From positions 5,642,001 through 5,706,000 of the forward strand of contig NZ_AP022565.1 of the NCBI RefSeq assembly GCF_010727325.1: 64,000 nt of DNA, given 5' to 3'. The notes beneath the pieces are model-generated. The model ran no database searches. It worked only from the letters and a program-made list of their open reading frames with translations, and was not told the origin of the DNA. The DNA is from Mycolicibacterium alvei (GTDB lineage Bacteria > Actinomycetota > Actinomycetes > Mycobacteriales > Mycobacteriaceae). The position numbers and the translations under genes were made by a program. Shown here piece by piece: positions 30,851-39,496 of this stretch (the first letter of the stretch is position 1; every line of letters starts with the position of its first letter).

Positions 30851-32536
30851 GTGGAATTGATCCTCGTCGTCGTCGGAGCCATCCTCGTCACAGCAATCGC
30901 GCATCGGCGAGGTCTGGAACCTGCCCTCATCATCGTGGTGATCGGCAGCGTGGTGTCGTTCCTCCCGGGCTTCGAGCCCCCCGAACTGGATTCGCACATT
31001 TTGTTGACGGTGGTGTTGCCGCCGCTGCTGTACTCGGCAGCACTGGACTTCTCCTTCCCGACGTTCTTCCGCAACATCCGCCCGATCCTGGGTCTCGGTG
31101 TCGGGCTGGTCGTGGTGACGGCTTTCGCCGTGGCGGCGGTGTCATCCTGGTTGGTGCTGGTGCCGCTGACCTTCGGGTTGGCGTTGGTGCTCGGCGCGAT
31201 CGTCGCACCACCCGACGCCGTCACCGCCGTGGCGGTGGGACGCAAGCTCGGGTTGCCCAAACGCGTGATGGCGATCCTCACCGGCGAGAGCCTGATCAAC
31301 GACGCCGCGGCGCTGACGCTGTTCTCCATCGCGGTGGCACAGGTGGCGGGCAGCCACACCTTCATCGAGAACCCGTTCCTGCTCTTCGGCTACAGCGCCA
31401 TCATCGGGCCGTTGGTCGGGGCGCTGCTGGGCTATGTGACGTTGTGGATTCGCAAGCACCTGGACAATCCGGGACTGGAGACCGTGCAGGGGCTGGTGGT
31501 GCCGTTCGCGGCGTTCATCACCGCCGAGGAACTGCACGCATCCGGTGTGTTGGCCGTGGTGGTCGCCGGCTTCATCGTCGGCAACGGTGCGATGGGCGCC
31601 GGGTATCAGACGCGGCTGCAGGAGCGGTACGTCTGGAACTCGCTGGACGTGTTGCTCGAGGCCTTCGTGTTCGCCTACATCGGTCTGCACCTGCGCTTCG
31701 TCCTGGAAGATCTCAATGAAGCCCACGAGTCTCTTGCCGTGGTCGGGGTGGCTTCGGTGATCGTGTTGGTGATCGTGTTGGTGATCCGGCCGGTGTCGGT
31801 GTTCCTGATGTTCGGCCGCAACAAGCTGTCCCGGCACGTGGAGAACAAGTTCAGCGCGCCGGCTTCCGACGCTACCCGCGGCCTGTTCGGCCGGGTCAGG
31901 CGAAAGCCCAAGGCGCACTGGCGCACCCTGAATGACCGCCGGTCGCTGAGCTGGCAGGAGAACGTCGTCGTGTCCTGGACCGGAATGCGCGGAGTGGTGA
32001 CGTTGGCCGCGGCTGCCGCGATCCCGGCCACCACCGCCAGTGGCGAACCATTCCCGGAACGCGCCACCATCCAGGCGATCGCGTTCGTGGTGAGCGTGGG
32101 CACCCTGCTGATCCAGGGTTGGACACTGCCCCTGCTGATCCGCCGGTTGAACCTGTCCCGGTTCTCCGACGACCACGCCGCCGACCGGGAGGAGGAGCTC
32201 AAGGCCGAGCGCGTGGTGCACGATGCGGCCGACGGGGTGCTCGAGGCGTTCGAGGCGGATCCACCCGAAGGCCTGGACCGGGATGTGGTGAGCGAGATCC
32301 GCGCGGTGATCGCCCGGCATTCGCAGGACGCCGACGAGATGCCCGACCCCGAAGCGCTGACGAAACGAGCGGCGGTGTTCACCGGTCTCTATCGCGAGGT
32401 GCTGTCGGCACAACGTGGCGCGCTCATCGCCGAGCGCGATGAAGGACGCATCGAGGATGAGGCGGTGCGCGCCATGCTGGAGCGTCTGGACCTGCAGGAG
32501 GCCGGTGTGTCGGCGCGCCTGGAGAGTCGCCTCTAA
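30851..32536 (+). CDS. Na+/H+ antiporter, CPA1 family
   Basis: This 561-residue protein has about 12 membrane helices followed by a cytoplasmic tail of roughly 130 residues. Signature segments are LGAIVAPPDAVTAV and LTGESLINDAAALTLF, the paired-Asp ion-binding region of NhaP/CPA1 exchangers. SWTGMRGVVTLAAAAAI is the conserved late helix. It should exchange H+ for Na+ or K+ across the plasma membrane. Translation starts at GTG. It is a clear accessory insertion relative to the M. tuberculosis order. Confidence 0.92.
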   Translation: MELILVVVGAILVTAIAHRRGLEPALIIVVIGSVVSFLPGFEPPELDSHILLTVVLPPLLYSAALDFSFPTFFRNIRPILGLGVGLVVVTAFAVAAVSSWLVLVPLTFGLALVLGAIVAPPDAVTAVAVGRKLGLPKRVMAILTGESLINDAAALTLFSIAVAQVAGSHTFIENPFLLFGYSAIIGPLVGALLGYVTLWIRKHLDNPGLETVQGLVVPFAAFITAEELHASGVLAVVVAGFIVGNGAMGAGYQTRLQERYVWNSLDVLLEAFVFAYIGLHLRFVLEDLNEAHESLAVVGVASVIVLVIVLVIRPVSVFLMFGRNKLSRHVENKFSAPASDATRGLFGRVRRKPKAHWRTLNDRRSLSWQENVVVSWTGMRGVVTLAAAAAIPATTASGEPFPERATIQAIAFVVSVGTLLIQGWTLPLLIRRLNLSRFSDDHAADREEELKAERVVHDAADGVLEAFEADPPEGLDRDVVSEIRAVIARHSQDADEMPDPEALTKRAAVFTGLYREVLSAQRGALIAERDEGRIEDEAVRAMLERLDLQEAGVSARLESRL

Positions 32537-32555
32537 CAGCGCGCTCGGCGGAGGA

Positions 32556-33371
32556 TCAGAAGCCCCCGAAATCTCCGCCGAAGCCGCCGAAGCCGCCGCC
32601 GTCGAAACCGCCGCCATCCCAGCCGCTGGCATCGGTGCCGCCCCAGTCACCGCCGCCGGTGTCGCCACCGTCGAAGCCACCGGCGTCCTGGCCCGCGGCG
32701 AGGCCGTCGGAATAGCCGTCACCGTAACCGCTTTCGAAACCCTGTGCGCCGTAGCCGACCCCGTGCATACCCGAGAACATCGCGTCGAACAGCAGCACCG
32801 AGCCCAGCCCCCAGGCGCCGGCCACCAGCGCCGGCTTCCACCACGGCTCGGAGTACCAGCCGGCCGGCACCGGGCGTCCGGCCACCCGGCCGCCGGGGTA
32901 GTAGTTCGGGGTGCGCTGCGAGGGGGACGGGGAGGCCTCGATCTCACGGCCCTCGAAGTTGATCCGGCGGTCCTCGGTGACCTCGCCGGCCGCACGCTGC
33001 CCGGTCAACGACTCCAACTCCGGACCCGGATCCATGCCCATCGCGGTGCGGGCGGCGCGCACGTAGTAGAGCCCCTCGATGGCGCTCTCCTTGGCCAGCG
33101 CGGCCTGCTTGGCGGTGGTGGCCTGATCGATCTGGGAGGACGCCGCGGTGTAGCGCTCGGAGGCGTCGGCCAGCGCCTGCTTCGACGCATCGTCGGAGCC
33201 GGTCAGGTTGAGCACCTGCCCGCCGAGCCGCTCGATCAGCCGGCGCGCGTCAGCCTTGGCGTCGGCCAGAGACTCCGCGGAACGGCGGCCGTTCGCCTGC
33301 GTCGAGCTGTAGACAGCGAACGCAATCGCGGCGATGACCAGGACGATGAGTACCAGCAAAACGCTGTTCAT
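32556..33371 (-). CDS. Membrane-anchored protein with glycine-rich tail
   Basis: This 271-residue protein begins with one membrane helix (VLLVLIVLVIAAIAFAVY). A predicted helical or coiled region follows (about residues 30-120; ADAKADARRLIERLGG and SERYTAASSQIDQATTAKQA). A second hydrophobic segment is near residue 185 (PALVAGAWGLGSVLLFDAM). The C-terminal 65 residues are dominated by Gly, Asp and Phe. I do not recognise a catalytic domain. Similar proteins with low-complexity Gly tails occur in other mycobacteria. Function is unknown. Confidence 0.75.
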   Translation of the reverse strand: MNSVLLVLIVLVIAAIAFAVYSSTQANGRRSAESLADAKADARRLIERLGGQVLNLTGSDDASKQALADASERYTAASSQIDQATTAKQAALAKESAIEGLYYVRAARTAMGMDPGPELESLTGQRAAGEVTEDRRINFEGREIEASPSPSQRTPNYYPGGRVAGRPVPAGWYSEPWWKPALVAGAWGLGSVLLFDAMFSGMHGVGYGAQGFESGYGDGYSDGLAAGQDAGGFDGGDTGGGDWGGTDASGWDGGGFDGGGFGGFGGDFGGF

Positions 33372-33422
33372 GGCGTCCAGCGTACCGACGGGAAACGGTA
33401 CTTCCGGGTTCTCGAAGGCAAC

Positions 33423-34667
33423 TCAGATTACGCCGAGAGCGGAGTAAACCTCGTGGGACAGTGCGACCGTACGAGGGTCGGCATTGCACTTGGTGGCGTC
33501 GAAATAGTTCATCACGTACGCGTAGCCGATCCGGTGCTCCAGGTCGACGAAGGCGAACGAGCCCCCGGACCCGCCGTGCCCGAAGATGCCGGTGTTGGGC
33601 CCGGCCACCCCGCGCTGGTTGAGCATGTAACCCAGACCCCAGCCGTGATCGGCGACCCGCGCGCCCAGCACCACGTCGGTGGCGAAACCGCCCTGGGAGA
33701 TCCGGCAGCGCTCCATGTGTTCGCGGGTCAGCAACTTCTCCTGGGCCAGCGCGTTGTAGAAGGTGGCCATGCCTAGCGCGGAGACGTGCGCGTTGGTGCT
33801 CGGGAACTCTGCCGCACGCCAGGCGTCCAGGGCCCGCACGCCCAACTCGTCGTCGGGCACGAAGTCCATCGACACCGCCCAGCCGGCCATCGGATGGTCG
33901 TCGAGGGAGGCCGGCGGTTGATTGACGTGGTTGTCGGCCAACAGGCTGCGCACCGACGGCTTGTTCACCATCTCCGCGCACCGGTGATGGTGCCAGGTGG
34001 GCAGGCCGATGTGGATGTCGGCGCCCAGCGGTTCGGCGATCTCGGTGCGCAGGTACTGACCGAGCGTGCGGCCCGTGACCCGGCGCACCACCTCGCCGAG
34101 GATGAAGCCGAACGTCACCACGTGGTAACCCTGCGCGCTGCCCGGCGGCCACCATGGCGTGGCGGCGGCGATCCGCGCGCACACCGCGTCCCAGTCGGCT
34201 ACCTGCTGCCAGTCCATCGGTTCGCGCGGGCCGATCACGCCCGAGCGGTGGCCCAGCACCATGGCGATGGTGATGTTCTGCTTTCCGGCCTGACCGAACT
34301 CGGGCCAATAGCGGGCCACCGGCGCATCGAGGTCGATCTCGCCGCGGTCGGCCAACAGGTGGATGCAGGTGCTCAACAACCCCTTGGACCCGGAATACAC
34401 GCTGGCCAGGGTGTCCTGCTGCCATGGCCGGGAGCCTGCCGCGTCGGCCGATCCACCCCACAGGTTGACCACCAGATCGCCCTCGACCCAGACCGCGACA
34501 GCGGCGCCGACCTCGTTGTGGTGGGCGAAGTTGTCCGCGAAAGCGTCACGCACCCGGGCGAATTCGGACGTGCAGAAGCCGTCGATCGTATCGATCGGCT
34601 GACTTCTCAACGGTCCTCCAGCGGTGGCAACGGACGTGGCCTTTGGGTCGGCCTGATGCCGAGACAC
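33423..34667 (-). CDS. lipP: Serine hydrolase/esterase of the beta-lactamase family (LipP-like)
   Basis: This 414-residue class C beta-lactamase-fold protein has the nucleophile motif S-x-x-K in YSGSKGLL. A Tyr-containing motif is near GSAQGYHVV, and the third element is in GHGGSGGSFAF. Mycobacterial Lip proteins of this group are carboxylesterases. The orthologue Rv2463 (LipP) lies at the same place. No signal peptide is evident. The ATG with MSRHQADPK is the only good start. Ester substrate unknown. Confidence 0.87.
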   Translation of the reverse strand: MSRHQADPKATSVATAGGPLRSQPIDTIDGFCTSEFARVRDAFADNFAHHNEVGAAVAVWVEGDLVVNLWGGSADAAGSRPWQQDTLASVYSGSKGLLSTCIHLLADRGEIDLDAPVARYWPEFGQAGKQNITIAMVLGHRSGVIGPREPMDWQQVADWDAVCARIAAATPWWPPGSAQGYHVVTFGFILGEVVRRVTGRTLGQYLRTEIAEPLGADIHIGLPTWHHHRCAEMVNKPSVRSLLADNHVNQPPASLDDHPMAGWAVSMDFVPDDELGVRALDAWRAAEFPSTNAHVSALGMATFYNALAQEKLLTREHMERCRISQGGFATDVVLGARVADHGWGLGYMLNQRGVAGPNTGIFGHGGSGGSFAFVDLEHRIGYAYVMNYFDATKCNADPRTVALSHEVYSALGVI

Positions 34668-34871
34668 GTCACTGCCCGATGCTAGGGGCGGCCCGCTGAC
34701 TGAATCGATGGGCGCGGTCGGATCGTTACGCGGTTGGCGTCGGGTCTGCGCCGATTCGACGCCGGATCGAGACCGGTGACGGGCTCAGCGGCTCAACGAC
34801 TCTGCTTTGCAGTTGAGGTACGGAAAGCCGTCCGTGGGGCTCCAGGTGTCGTTCTGGACCGGAATTCCCCG

Positions 34872-34930
34872 CCGATTTCCACCTCTGGGTCGTGGATCGC
34901 GTCGGATCGCGACCCTCAGGTGGAAATCGG
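34872..34930. repeat. Long interrupted inverted repeat
   Basis: CCGATTTCCACCT (34872-34884) is exactly inverted as AGGTGGAAATCGG (34918-34930). The inside continues with GGGTCG/CGACCC and then GGATC/GATCC-like pairing around CGTC, giving a nearly continuous hairpin. It is intergenic, downstream of the GlsB-type gene. Role unknown; possibly a second terminator. Confidence 0.6.
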
Positions 34931-35136
34931 AGAGCCAGCGAGCAACAGCGCCTCGGCCTGGATGGTGCGACGCTCGAAAATCTGACTCAGTCACCGAGAT
35001 CTAATCAGGTCGCAATCGGGGATGAGGCCCAGGCGCTGGCGATTCGGTCAGGTGCGCAGCCGAGTACCCCCATATTTGTATTGACCGGCAGCGGCGCGAA
35101 TTCCGGCTCGGCGATATGTCTCCGGGGAATGCGAGC

Positions 35137-35170
35137 GACTCCGCCGATCGCGGGGAGGATCGGCGGAGTC
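35137..35170. terminator. Hairpin terminator beside the GlsB-type gene
   Basis: GACTCCGCCGATC (35137-35149) and GATCGGCGGAGTC (35158-35170) form a perfect 13-bp stem with an 8-nt loop. It lies 16 bp past the stop of the minus-strand GlsB-type gene. TTTTT follows on the plus-strand side only, so for the gene itself it would act without a U-tract. Confidence 0.65.
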
Positions 35171-35185
35171 GACGGGCTTTTTGAC

Positions 35186-35467
35186 TCAGTGACCGACGGG
35201 CGTGCCGCGCCGTCCCGAAAGTCCGGTGTAGACCGCGATCAACACGATCGCGACCACGACGCCCACCACGAACGGGATGATCTGGAACCCGCCGTTCGCG
35301 TTGCTGTACCCGAAGGCGGACGTGAGCCAGGAGCCGAGCAGGGCTCCGGCGATCCCGAGCACAACGGTCATGAGTGTGCTCAAGTTCTGCTTACCGGGCA
35401 TGACGAGTCGCGCGAGGACTCCGATAATCGCGCCGACGACGATTGCACTGACAATTGCACCGATCAT
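35186..35467 (-). CDS. GlsB/YeaQ/YmgE family stress-response membrane protein
   Basis: This 93-residue protein has three hydrophobic helices. It carries the family pattern IVVGAIIGVLARLVMPGKQN with a Gly-rich first helix, followed by TVVLGIAGALLGSWL. Family members are small stress-induced inner-membrane proteins of unknown mechanism. GAAAGG sits before the ATG. It is a single-gene unit with its own terminator. Confidence 0.9.
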   Translation of the reverse strand: MIGAIVSAIVVGAIIGVLARLVMPGKQNLSTLMTVVLGIAGALLGSWLTSAFGYSNANGGFQIIPFVVGVVVAIVLIAVYTGLSGRRGTPVGH

Positions 35468-35643
35468 CTCGTTGCCTTTCGTTCAAGCCGACTTTCTTGT
35501 GGTCGGTGTGATGTAGCCCACTGTCCTCCGATTCTCGGCTCATGGCTCGCGCCGAGATGATCTCGGTATGCAGCCGCGGCCTACTCGTGGGTTATCCAGC
35601 CACTTGCCGGGCTAGAAACGGCATGTAGATCGCTGTGACCCGG

Positions 35644-35656
35644 GATAATCGGCTTT
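35644..35656 (+). promoter_or_regulatory. Leaderless promoter -10 of the 48-residue protein gene
   Basis: GATAAT (35644-35649) ends seven bases before the GTG at 35657. This places the transcription start at the start codon, the usual mycobacterial leaderless geometry. No Shine-Dalgarno sequence is present, which agrees. Confidence 0.5.
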
Positions 35657-35803
35657 GTGTCCGTCGTTCTCTGGGTGATTGCCGCGGTGTTAGCCGTCGG
35701 CACCGTCGCCGGTGGGTTGTTGCGGCTTCGTGCGTGGCTCGCCAAGCCGGTGCCGCCCGAGGTGATCGAGGCGGCACACCGTGATGACGGCAAGGACGCG
35801 TAG
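35657..35803 (+). CDS. 48-residue single-pass membrane protein, leaderless
   Basis: A GTG-initiated frame encodes 48 residues. It begins MSVVLWVIAAVLAVGTVAGG, a membrane helix, and ends in a charged tail RLRAWLAKPVPPEVIEAAHR plus DDGKDA. A GATAAT hexamer correctly spaced for leaderless transcription lies directly upstream. The stop is only 4 bp before the start of the exported protein gene, so the two are likely one transcript. The tail resembles small mycobacterial membrane proteins, but I cannot name a family. Reality of the gene rests on the promoter, hydrophobicity and spacing. Confidence 0.55.
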   Translation: MSVVLWVIAAVLAVGTVAGGLLRLRAWLAKPVPPEVIEAAHRDDGKDA

Positions 35804-35807
35804 CGCG

Positions 35808-36329
35808 ATGAAAACGATGCTCGTCGGAGCGCTGGCGGCAAGCGTTCTGTCCATCGGGTCGCCGGTCGCTCATGCGGATCGGACTGAGCCACCGCCGCTG
35901 TATGGGCACTACAACTTGTTCATCGACTTCTCGAAGCAGACGTTCAACGGAATGCCGACGTCGATGAACCCGATTACGGTGCCTGTCGAATTCACCACCT
36001 CATGCGATGCGAGCGAATGCGTCGCGCGCATGGACAATGCGGACGACCACGCCCGCAATCCAGGTGCCCCGATGGTCTACGAGTACCGCTGGAACAACGA
36101 CCGCTGGGAGACAAGCGGCGAGTATCCCTATTTCTGCGACCGCAAAAATCCCGGCAGCGCCGTGCAGGCCGAGCGCTCGGATTACTGGATCCCGAACCCG
36201 GACGGCAGCTTCTTCGGGGAGCGCACCCTGGTGATCGGGGGAGTCGGATGCCCAGGTGAGGGACCGGGCACCCACTGGCTGCCGATCTCGCTGACACCCG
36301 TCGATTCAGCGCCTGGGCCGGGGCAGTGA
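35808..36329 (+). CDS. Exported mycobacterial protein of unknown function
   Basis: This 173-residue protein has a Sec signal peptide (MKTMLVGALAASVLSIGS, cleavage after VAHA). The mature part starts DRTEPPPLYGHYNLFIDF, contains four cysteines (SCDASECVAR, YFCDRKN, GVGCPGE) and reads like a small beta-rich secreted domain. The ATG at MKTML was chosen because the upstream frame overlaps the small membrane-protein gene. It resembles mycobacterial secreted hypothetical proteins. No function is assigned. Confidence 0.8.
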   Translation: MKTMLVGALAASVLSIGSPVAHADRTEPPPLYGHYNLFIDFSKQTFNGMPTSMNPITVPVEFTTSCDASECVARMDNADDHARNPGAPMVYEYRWNNDRWETSGEYPYFCDRKNPGSAVQAERSDYWIPNPDGSFFGERTLVIGGVGCPGEGPGTHWLPISLTPVDSAPGPGQ

Positions 36330-36340
36330 TCGGGGCCCGA

Positions 36341-36369
36341 CAAACAAAAAACCGCCCCGTCAGGGCGGT
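36341..36369 (-). terminator. Rho-independent terminator of tRNA-Gly
   Basis: On the minus strand ACCGCCC (36369-36363) and GGGCGGT (36357-36351) form a 7-bp GC stem with a 5-nt loop. It is followed by a T-rich tract (complement of 36341-36350). It lies 9 bp past the tRNA-Gly 3' end, one of the few canonical terminators in the window. Confidence 0.8.
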
Positions 36370-36377
36370 CCTTGTGG

Positions 36378-36448
36378 AGCGGGCGACGGGAATCGAACCC
36401 GCGTAGCTAGTTTGGAAGACTAGGGCTCTACCATTGAGCTACGCCCGC
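36378..36448 (-). tRNA. tRNA-Gly (anticodon TCC)
   Basis: Read on the minus strand, the 71-nt gene begins GCGGGCGTAGCTCAATGG. Its anticodon loop is CTTCCAA (anticodon TCC, reads GGA), its T arm GGTTCGATTCC, and it ends CGCCCGC plus discriminator T. No CCA is encoded. The homologous tRNA-Gly beside tig in M. smegmatis is, as I recall, the L5 phage integration target, so its 3' half may serve as an attB site here. Confidence 0.96.
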
Positions 36449-36571
36449 ATGTGCAGCATCAGCACTGTACCGGTGTGCCCCCGACCAAAGCCAATTGAAT
36501 GCTCCGTGCCGTGAGCACGTAGTATCTCGCGTGGTCCGTTTGTGGGTTTTGCCGCGGCGGATCGACCACCA

Positions 36572-36645
36572 CGGGGTGTAGCGCAGCTTGGTAGCGCATC
36601 CGCTTTGGGAGCGGAAGGCCGCAGGTTCAAATCCTGTCACCCCGA
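36572..36645 (+). tRNA. tRNA-Pro (anticodon TGG)
   Basis: The 74-nt gene begins CGGGGTGTAGCGCAGC, typical of tRNA-Pro. It has the anticodon loop CTTTGGGAG region with TGG (reads CCA), a T arm with GGTTCAAATCC and the closing stem CACCCCG plus discriminator A. It is divergent from tRNA-Gly and lies 43 bp before the trigger factor gene. Confidence 0.96.
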
Positions 36646-36688
36646 CTCTCACCCGCCAGTACGACAGAACTATCTAGGAGCAGGAAGA

Positions 36689-38116
36689 GTGAAGAGCACA
36701 GTCGAGCAGTTGAGCCCCACCCGGGTGCGCATCAATGTGGAGGTGCCCTTCACCGAGCTCGAGCCAGATTTCGATCGCGCGTTCAAGGCGCTGGCCCAGC
36801 AGGTCCGCCTGCCCGGCTTCCGTCCCGGTAAGGCCCCGCGCAAGTTGCTGGAGGCCCGCGTCGGCCGCGGTGCGGTGCTGGAACAGGTCGTCAACGATGC
36901 CCTGCCGAGCCGCTACAGCGAGGCCGTCACGGCCTCCGACGTCAAGCCCCTGGGTCAGCCCGAGATCGAGGTGACCAAGCTGGAGGACGGCCAGGAGCTG
37001 GCGTTCACCGCCGAGGTCGACGTGCGTCCCGAGATCACCCTGCCCGAGTTCGACGCGCTCAAGATCACCGTCGACCCGATCCAGGTGGACGATGACGAGG
37101 TCGACGCCGAGCTGCAGTCGCTGCGCGCCCGTTTCGGCACCCTCACCGGCGTCGAGCGTGCCGCCGCCGAAGGCGACTTCGTCTCGATCGATCTGTCGGC
37201 CACCGTCGACGGCACCGAGGTGCCCGAGGCCGCCACCGAGGGTCTGTCGCACGAGGTCGGTTCCGGTCAGCTGATCGAGGGCCTTGACGACGCGATCACC
37301 GGTCTGAAGGTCGGCGAGTCCAAGGTCTTCACCACCAAGCTGGCCGCCGGTGAGTACGCCGGCCAGGACGCCGACGTGACCGTGACCGTGAAGTCGGTCA
37401 AGGAGCGCGAGCTGCCTGAGGCTGACGACGACTTCGCCCAGCTGGCAAGCGAATTCGACACCATCGGTGAGCTCAGGGAGAGCCTCACCGACCAGGTGCG
37501 TCGGACCAAGAGCGTGCAGCAGGCCGAGCAGATCCGCGACAAGGCCGTCGAGGCACTGCTGGAGCAGACCGAGGTTCCGTTGCCGGAGAAGATCGTTCAG
37601 GCCCAGATCGACGACGTCCTGCACAACGCGATCCACGGTCTTGACCACGACGAGGACAAGTTCGCCGCGCAGCTGACCGAACAGGGCAGCAGCCGTGAGG
37701 AATTCGACGCCGACAACAAGTCGAACGCCGAAAAGGCGGTCAAGACCCAGCTGTTGATGGATGCCGTCGCCGACAAGCTCGACATCCAGGTCGGCCAGAA
37801 CGATCTCACCGAGCGTCTGGTGCTGATGTCGCGCCAGTACGGCATCGAGCCCCAGCAGCTGATCCAGATCCTGCAGCAGAACAACCAGTTGCCGGCCATG
37901 TTCGCCGACGTGCGTCGCGGGCTGACCATTGCGGCTGTCGTGCACGCCGCCACCGTCACCGACACCGATGGCACCGTGATCGACACCACGGAGTTCTTCG
38001 GTCCGGCCGAGGACGCGCAGGCCGAGGGTGCCGACGACGCGCCCGCCGACGACGCGCCCGCCGACGACGCGCCTGCTGACGAGGCCGCCGAGAAGGGCGC
38101 CGAAGCCGCCGAGTGA
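36689..38116 (+). CDS. tig: Trigger factor, ribosome-associated chaperone
   Basis: This 475-residue protein carries the three trigger factor domains. The N-terminal ribosome-binding region has the loop [17 protein letters not shown]. The FKBP-type prolyl isomerase domain includes [15 protein letters not shown] and [14 protein letters not shown]. The C-terminal chaperone arm follows. GTG was chosen as start because GGAAG precedes it and the upstream frame runs through tRNA-Pro. The acidic C-terminus contains a tandem DDAPA repeat. The gene leads into clpP1P2, the conserved order for co-translational folding and proteolysis. Confidence 0.96.
   Translation: MKSTVEQLSPTRVRINVEVPFTELEPDFDRAFKALAQQVRLPGFRPGKAPRKLLEARVGRGAVLEQVVNDALPSRYSEAVTASDVKPLGQPEIEVTKLEDGQELAFTAEVDVRPEITLPEFDALKITVDPIQVDDDEVDAELQSLRARFGTLTGVERAAAEGDFVSIDLSATVDGTEVPEAATEGLSHEVGSGQLIEGLDDAITGLKVGESKVFTTKLAAGEYAGQDADVTVTVKSVKERELPEADDDFAQLASEFDTIGELRESLTDQVRRTKSVQQAEQIRDKAVEALLEQTEVPLPEKIVQAQIDDVLHNAIHGLDHDEDKFAAQLTEQGSSREEFDADNKSNAEKAVKTQLLMDAVADKLDIQVGQNDLTERLVLMSRQYGIEPQQLIQILQQNNQLPAMFADVRRGLTIAAVVHAATVTDTDGTVIDTTEFFGPAEDAQAEGADDAPADDAPADDAPADEAAEKGAEAAE
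38030..38074 (+). repeat. Tandem 15-bp repeat in the end of tig
   Basis: GCCGACGACGCGCCC occurs three times in a row, the third copy with one change (final T). It encodes the repeat A-D-D-A-P in the acidic tail of trigger factor. Copy number may vary between strains. Confidence 0.85.
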
Positions 38117-38127
38117 CGCTGTGAGCG
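38117..38127. promoter_or_regulatory. Candidate ClgR-box upstream of clpP1P2
   Basis: CGCTGTGAGCG, followed by AAA, matches the actinobacterial ClgR-box pattern (CGCY-n-A-n-RGCG-WW) at all but one position. It begins immediately after the tig stop codon, 112 bp before clpP1. ClgR activates clpP genes in M. tuberculosis and corynebacteria. The assignment is by pattern only. Confidence 0.5.
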
Positions 38128-38228
38128 AAAGCGCCCCCGTACGGGAGTGCCTGGCTCCGCAGTTTCGTTAGTGTCGTCGTAGGACCAATGCGTTTACCAA
38201 AGACGTAGAAGAAAGCAGGTATCCAGTC

Positions 38229-38840
38229 GTGACTGACATGCGTTCGAACGGGAGCGGGTTCAGCCTCGTCGACTCCGTCTATGAGCGCTTGCTTGCCGAG
38301 CGGATCATCTTCCTGGGCTCGCAAGTGGACGACGACATCGCGAACAAGCTGTGCGCGCAGATCCTGTTGCTGTCGGCGGAGGATCCGACCAAGGACATCC
38401 ACCTCTACATCAACTCGCCCGGCGGCTCGATCAGCGCCGGCATGGCCATCTACGACACGATGGTGCTGGCGCCCTGCGACGTCGCCACCTACGCGATGGG
38501 CATGGCCGCCTCGATGGGTGAATTCCTGTTGGCCGCGGGCACGAAGGGCAAGCGTCACGCCCTGCCGCACGCCCGGGTCCTGATGCACCAGCCGCTGGGT
38601 GGTGTCACCGGAAGCGCCGCGGACATCGCCATCCAGGCCGAGCAGTTCCACGTCATCAAGAAGGAAATGTTCCGGCTCAACGCAGAGTTCACCGGCAAGT
38701 CCGTCGAGCAGATCGAGGCCGACTCCGACCGCGACCGCTGGTTCACTGCGCAGGAGGCGCTGGAGTACGGGTTCGTCGACCACATCATCACGAGCGCCAA
38801 CGTCAACGGCACCGGACCGGGAGCAGGGCTGAAGAAATGA
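38229..38840 (+). CDS. clpP1: ATP-dependent Clp protease proteolytic subunit ClpP1
   Basis: This 203-residue serine protease subunit has the nucleophile in [11 protein letters not shown], the catalytic His in [10 protein letters not shown] and the Asp in the following helix region. SPGGSISAG is the oxyanion/beta-hairpin element. In mycobacteria ClpP1 and ClpP2 form a mixed tetradecamer that needs both subunits and the ClpX or ClpC1 unfoldase. Translation starts with GTG. It overlaps clpP2 by 4 bp. Confidence 0.97.
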   Translation: MTDMRSNGSGFSLVDSVYERLLAERIIFLGSQVDDDIANKLCAQILLLSAEDPTKDIHLYINSPGGSISAGMAIYDTMVLAPCDVATYAMGMAASMGEFLLAAGTKGKRHALPHARVLMHQPLGGVTGSAADIAIQAEQFHVIKKEMFRLNAEFTGKSVEQIEADSDRDRWFTAQEALEYGFVDHIITSANVNGTGPGAGLKK

Positions 38841-39496
38841 CCGACCACATTCATCCGTCATTGGACGCCCGCCTTCAGCCGCAGGCCCGCTACATCCTGC
38901 CGTCGTTCATCGAGCACTCCAGCTTCGGTGTCAAAGAATCCAACCCGTACAACAAGCTGTTCGAGGAGCGCATCATCTTCCTCGGCGTGCAGGTGGACGA
39001 CGCCTCGGCCAACGACATCATGGCCCAGCTGCTGGTGCTGGAGTCGCTGGATCCCGACCGCGACATCACCATGTACATCAACTCGCCCGGTGGATCGTTC
39101 ACCTCGCTGATGGCGATCTACGACACCATGCAGTACGTGCGCGCCGACATCCAGACGGTGTGCCTCGGTCAGGCCGCCTCGGCCGCCGCGGTGCTGCTGG
39201 CCGCCGGAACCCCCGGTAAGCGGATGGCCCTGCCGAATGCCCGGGTACTGATCCACCAGCCGTCGCTCGGCGGGGTGATCCAGGGACAGTTCTCCGACCT
39301 GGAGATCCAGGCCGCGGAGATCGAGCGGATGCGCACCCTGATGGAGACCACCCTGGGCCGGCACACCGGCAAGGATCCCGAGCAGGTCCGCAAGGACACC
39401 GACCGCGACAAGATCCTCACCGCCGAGCAGGCCAAGGAATACGGGATCATCGATACGGTCCTGGAGTACCGCAAACTCTCCGCCCAGGGCAGCTAG
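38837..39496 (+). CDS. clpP2: ATP-dependent Clp protease proteolytic subunit ClpP2
   Basis: This 219-residue partner of ClpP1 starts inside its stop codon (ATGA). The catalytic serine is in [13 protein letters not shown], the His in [20 protein letters not shown] is conserved. The N-terminal extension ([18 protein letters not shown]) is the propeptide-like part seen in mycobacterial ClpP2. The 332-bp gap to clpX lacks the two extra genes found here in M. tuberculosis. Confidence 0.97.
   Translation: MTDHIHPSLDARLQPQARYILPSFIEHSSFGVKESNPYNKLFEERIIFLGVQVDDASANDIMAQLLVLESLDPDRDITMYINSPGGSFTSLMAIYDTMQYVRADIQTVCLGQAASAAAVLLAAGTPGKRMALPNARVLIHQPSLGGVIQGQFSDLEIQAAEIERMRTLMETTLGRHTGKDPEQVRKDTDRDKILTAEQAKEYGIIDTVLEYRKLSAQGS

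Larger units (their letters stand above)
34668..35185. other. Gene-free interval with several inverted repeats
   Basis: No credible gene is seen in these 518 bp between lipP and the GlsB-type gene. The interval holds a small inverted repeat CTCAAC/GTTGAG (34792-34797, 34812-34817), a long inverted repeat at 34872-34930 and the terminator-like hairpin at 35137-35170. The promoter of lipP must lie near its left end. Confidence 0.6.

Noticed and set aside
34892..35560. 222-codon plus-strand frame covering the GlsB-type gene
   Set aside because: It is a shadow of the minus-strand GlsB gene and of intergenic inverted repeats.
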